DNA of 40,153 nucleotides. Origin: DASUPK01 sp033856335 (GTDB taxonomy: Bacteria > Actinomycetota > Thermoleophilia > Solirubrobacterales > 70-9). Location of the stretch: the NCBI GenBank assembly GCA_033856335.1, contig JAWVFG010000009.1, positions 1-40,153 of the forward strand. Direction: 5' to 3'. A model generated the notes under the pieces. That model worked only from the letters and a program-made list of their open reading frames with translations. It was not told the DNA's origin and searched no databases. A program made the position numbers and the translations under genes. Shown piece after piece: positions 38,693 to 40,153 of this stretch (the first letter of the stretch is position 1; each line of letters begins with the position of its first letter).

Positions 38693-39612
38693 ATGTGAAT
38701 CGCGTCGCCGAGGTTGATCCAGTTGTAGATGTACTGCGAGAACGGGATCGGGTTCCTGACACAGCCGTGGCTGGCGGCCTCGTGCATCGGCACCGGGTTG
38801 TAGCCGTGGGTGGCGTACCCCCGGATGAAGTAGACGGAGTAGTACATGCCCTCCGAGTTGTAGCCCGGGTCCTTGCGATAGAAGTGGTAGGTCCCGCGAA
38901 CGGTGGGGGTGGACGGCTTGCCGGTCGAGACGTGGAAGGTCGCGACCACCTTGTCGCCGTCGACGAGAGCCATCACCTGGCGCGAGATGTCGACCTCGAC
39001 GTGGTGGCCGGTGTGGTAGCGGGGCTGGAACGCGCCCTTCCCCATCAGGAGCTTCTGGAAGATGACCGGCTTGTACTGGTAGTTCCTGGCCATGTTGTTG
39101 ACCTTGCGGAAGGCAAGGGTCGCGAGCTGGGAGCCGTGGTTGAACTTGCCGCTGACGTGGCCGCCCGTGTAGTAGCCCGCGTCGACCAGGGACTGGTTGA
39201 AGAGGTGCGTGATGGCACCCTTGCCGAGGTGCTTCGGCACCCTGACCGTGAAGCGCTGGGCCGGGGAGCTCTGGCCTCCGCTCGTCGCCGTCACCACGTA
39301 GTTGCAGCAGGCGTCGATGACGAAGGGGAAGGAGAACTTGCCGTCGGCTCCGACACCAAGCTGCTTCCTGTCGACGGTGTTGCCGCTGGCCTGGACGGTG
39401 ACCGTCACCTGGTCGCCGGCGATGGCACCCGGGAGGGTGCCTGCCGCGGTGACCTTGTCGAGCAGCCCCGGGCTCTTGGGGCCGTTCAGATCGAGGGTCG
39501 GGGGGCCGGTGGCTGCGCTCGCCGAGGCAGCGGGCAGCGTCAGTGCAGCCGCAAGGGCTGCCGATGCGATGAGTATCCCTCCCCTTCGAATCACGACGGC
39601 GGCATTGTGCAT
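38683..39612 (-). CDS. L,D-transpeptidase (YkuD) with N-terminal accessory domains
   Basis: The 309-residue exported protein has a signal peptide (about 1-33), an Ig-like beta domain (about 38-125), a region resembling a peptidoglycan-binding domain (about 128-175), and a C-terminal YkuD catalytic domain. Catalytic residues are visible in THGYNPVPMHEAASHGCVR (His269, His282, Cys284). It forms 3-3 cross-links in peptidoglycan or attaches proteins to it. I use ATG 39610-39612, which gives a normal signal peptide. A GTG at 39640 would add ten residues. It follows the CPBP gene closely on the same strand. Confidence 0.92.
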   Translation of the reverse strand: MHNAAVVIRRGGILIASAALAAALTLPAASASAATGPPTLDLNGPKSPGLLDKVTAAGTLPGAIAGDQVTVTVQASGNTVDRKQLGVGADGKFSFPFVIDACCNYVVTATSGGQSSPAQRFTVRVPKHLGKGAITHLFNQSLVDAGYYTGGHVSGKFNHGSQLATLAFRKVNNMARNYQYKPVIFQKLLMGKGAFQPRYHTGHHVEVDISRQVMALVDGDKVVATFHVSTGKPSTPTVRGTYHFYRKDPGYNSEGMYYSVYFIRGYATHGYNPVPMHEAASHGCVRNPIPFSQYIYNWINLGDAIHIYE

Positions 39613-39646
39613 GATCCAGCGGCTGTATGCGGGCGCGGCCACCGAC

Positions 39647-40150
39647 TCAGCATTGGCTCACCACCACGCCGATCGCAAGCGCGTTGTTCAGGAAGTGGGC
39701 GAGGATGCAGGGCCAGAGGGATCCGGTCTTGTTGTAGAGCCAGGCGAGTCCCACCCCGAGCCCGGCGAGAGGGATCGCGGCGGTAGGACCGGTCGGGGCG
39801 TGCACCAGCCCGAAGATCGCGCCGGAGAGCAGTGCCGAGGGCCAGAGCGACCACCGACTCCGCAGGCCGGCGAAGAAGAAGCCGCGAAAGAAGATCTCCT
39901 CCGCGATCGGAGCGAGCACCACGACCGCCAGCACGGCCGCGACCGCAATCCCGATCCCCGGGTTGCAGACACCGAGCTCCTTGCCGATGTCCTGCTGCTT
40001 GGGCTGCAGGACGATCGCCGAGAACGCAATCGCTCCGGCGTAGTAGGCGCCGAGCACGACGAACATCCATCCGAGGTCCGCGGGCTCGAATCGCCTCAAC
40101 CCGAGCCGCAGGAGAGCCTCCTTCGCGTTGAAGTGCCAGCCCGAGGCCAT
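39647..40150 (-). CDS. CPBP family intramembrane metalloprotease (possibly partial)
   Basis: The protein (167 residues in the window) has several membrane helices and the CPBP/CAAX-like motifs: EEIFFRG (84-90), a His in FGLVHAP (His117), and AHFLNN (151-156, His152). Members cleave or process peptides within the membrane; in bacteria many serve self-immunity or unknown roles. The ATG at 40148-40150 is three bases from the window edge, so the true start may lie outside. It ends just before the transpeptidase start, suggesting one transcript. Confidence 0.85.
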   Translation of the reverse strand: MASGWHFNAKEALLRLGLRRFEPADLGWMFVVLGAYYAGAIAFSAIVLQPKQQDIGKELGVCNPGIGIAVAAVLAVVVLAPIAEEIFFRGFFFAGLRSRWSLWPSALLSGAIFGLVHAPTGPTAAIPLAGLGVGLAWLYNKTGSLWPCILAHFLNNALAIGVVVSQC

Positions 40151-40153
40151 GCC

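Overview
This is a GC-rich, gene-dense bacterial chromosome segment with about 39 protein genes and one tRNA. It holds no insertion sequence, prophage, CRISPR array or replication origin that I can see. Several traits point to an actinobacterium, plausibly the class Thermoleophilia (Solirubrobacterales-like): the base composition, frequent GTG/TTG starts, many 4-base ATGA/GTGA gene overlaps, methylmalonyl-CoA epimerase, a PASTA protein, and apparently leaderless genes. The lineage is an inference from gene content, not from a marker gene.

Region by region. 1-3550 (minus): a tightly overlapped five-gene operon of M20 peptidase, DUF1385 membrane protein, methylmalonyl-CoA epimerase, a 72-residue unknown and a membrane-anchored methyltransferase. 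3571-6080: chromate transporter chrA and the replication-fork ATPase rarA, divergent with only 11 bp between start codons. 6081-6373: a gap with a possible structured RNA, a strong terminator and a promoter. 6374-9012: an aldehyde dehydrogenase and a secreted three-repeat protein. 9075-16700 (plus): an operon for cytochrome c maturation (ccmA, ccmB, ccmC, a ccmD-like gene) running without a break into tetrapyrrole synthesis (hemA, hemC, fused cobA-hemD), then an S-adenosylmethionine hydrolase and biotin ligase. 16702-19272 (minus): a large helicase with an acidic insertion. 19423-22889 (plus): thioredoxin-like lipoprotein, NfeD, slipin, a GNAT acetyltransferase and a GalT-like enzyme. 22886-27219 (minus): a signalling operon of sensor kinase, single-domain response regulator and REC-PAS-GGDEF-EAL protein. 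27376-31238: an unknown protein, tRNA-Arg(CCT), a PASTA protein, a second diguanylate cyclase and an alpha/beta hydrolase. 31225-37468: a surface-carbohydrate neighbourhood (GH5 hydrolase, GT2 transferase, methyltransferase, two polytopic GT-C-like proteins). 37575-40150: pyrE, a small membrane protein, an L,D-transpeptidase and a CPBP protease.

How the genes work together: the ccm-hem operon couples making tetrapyrroles with exporting or handling heme for c-type cytochromes, and the thioredoxin-like lipoprotein at 19423 could serve the same pathway. Two diguanylate cyclase genes, one also carrying a phosphodiesterase domain, indicate cyclic di-GMP control downstream of a two-component input. 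The GT, GH5, transpeptidase and PASTA genes concern the cell surface.

The most notable pattern is regulatory. Many operon heads carry a TANNNT hexamer 6-10 bases upstream of the start codon, usually with no Shine-Dalgarno sequence, which is the layout of leaderless transcripts. At two divergent gene pairs the two -10 hexamers share bases. I found no clear new defence, mobile or biosynthetic system; the best candidates for something undescribed are the structured RNA at 6110-6249, the shared divergent promoters, the three-repeat secreted protein and the acidic-insert helicase.
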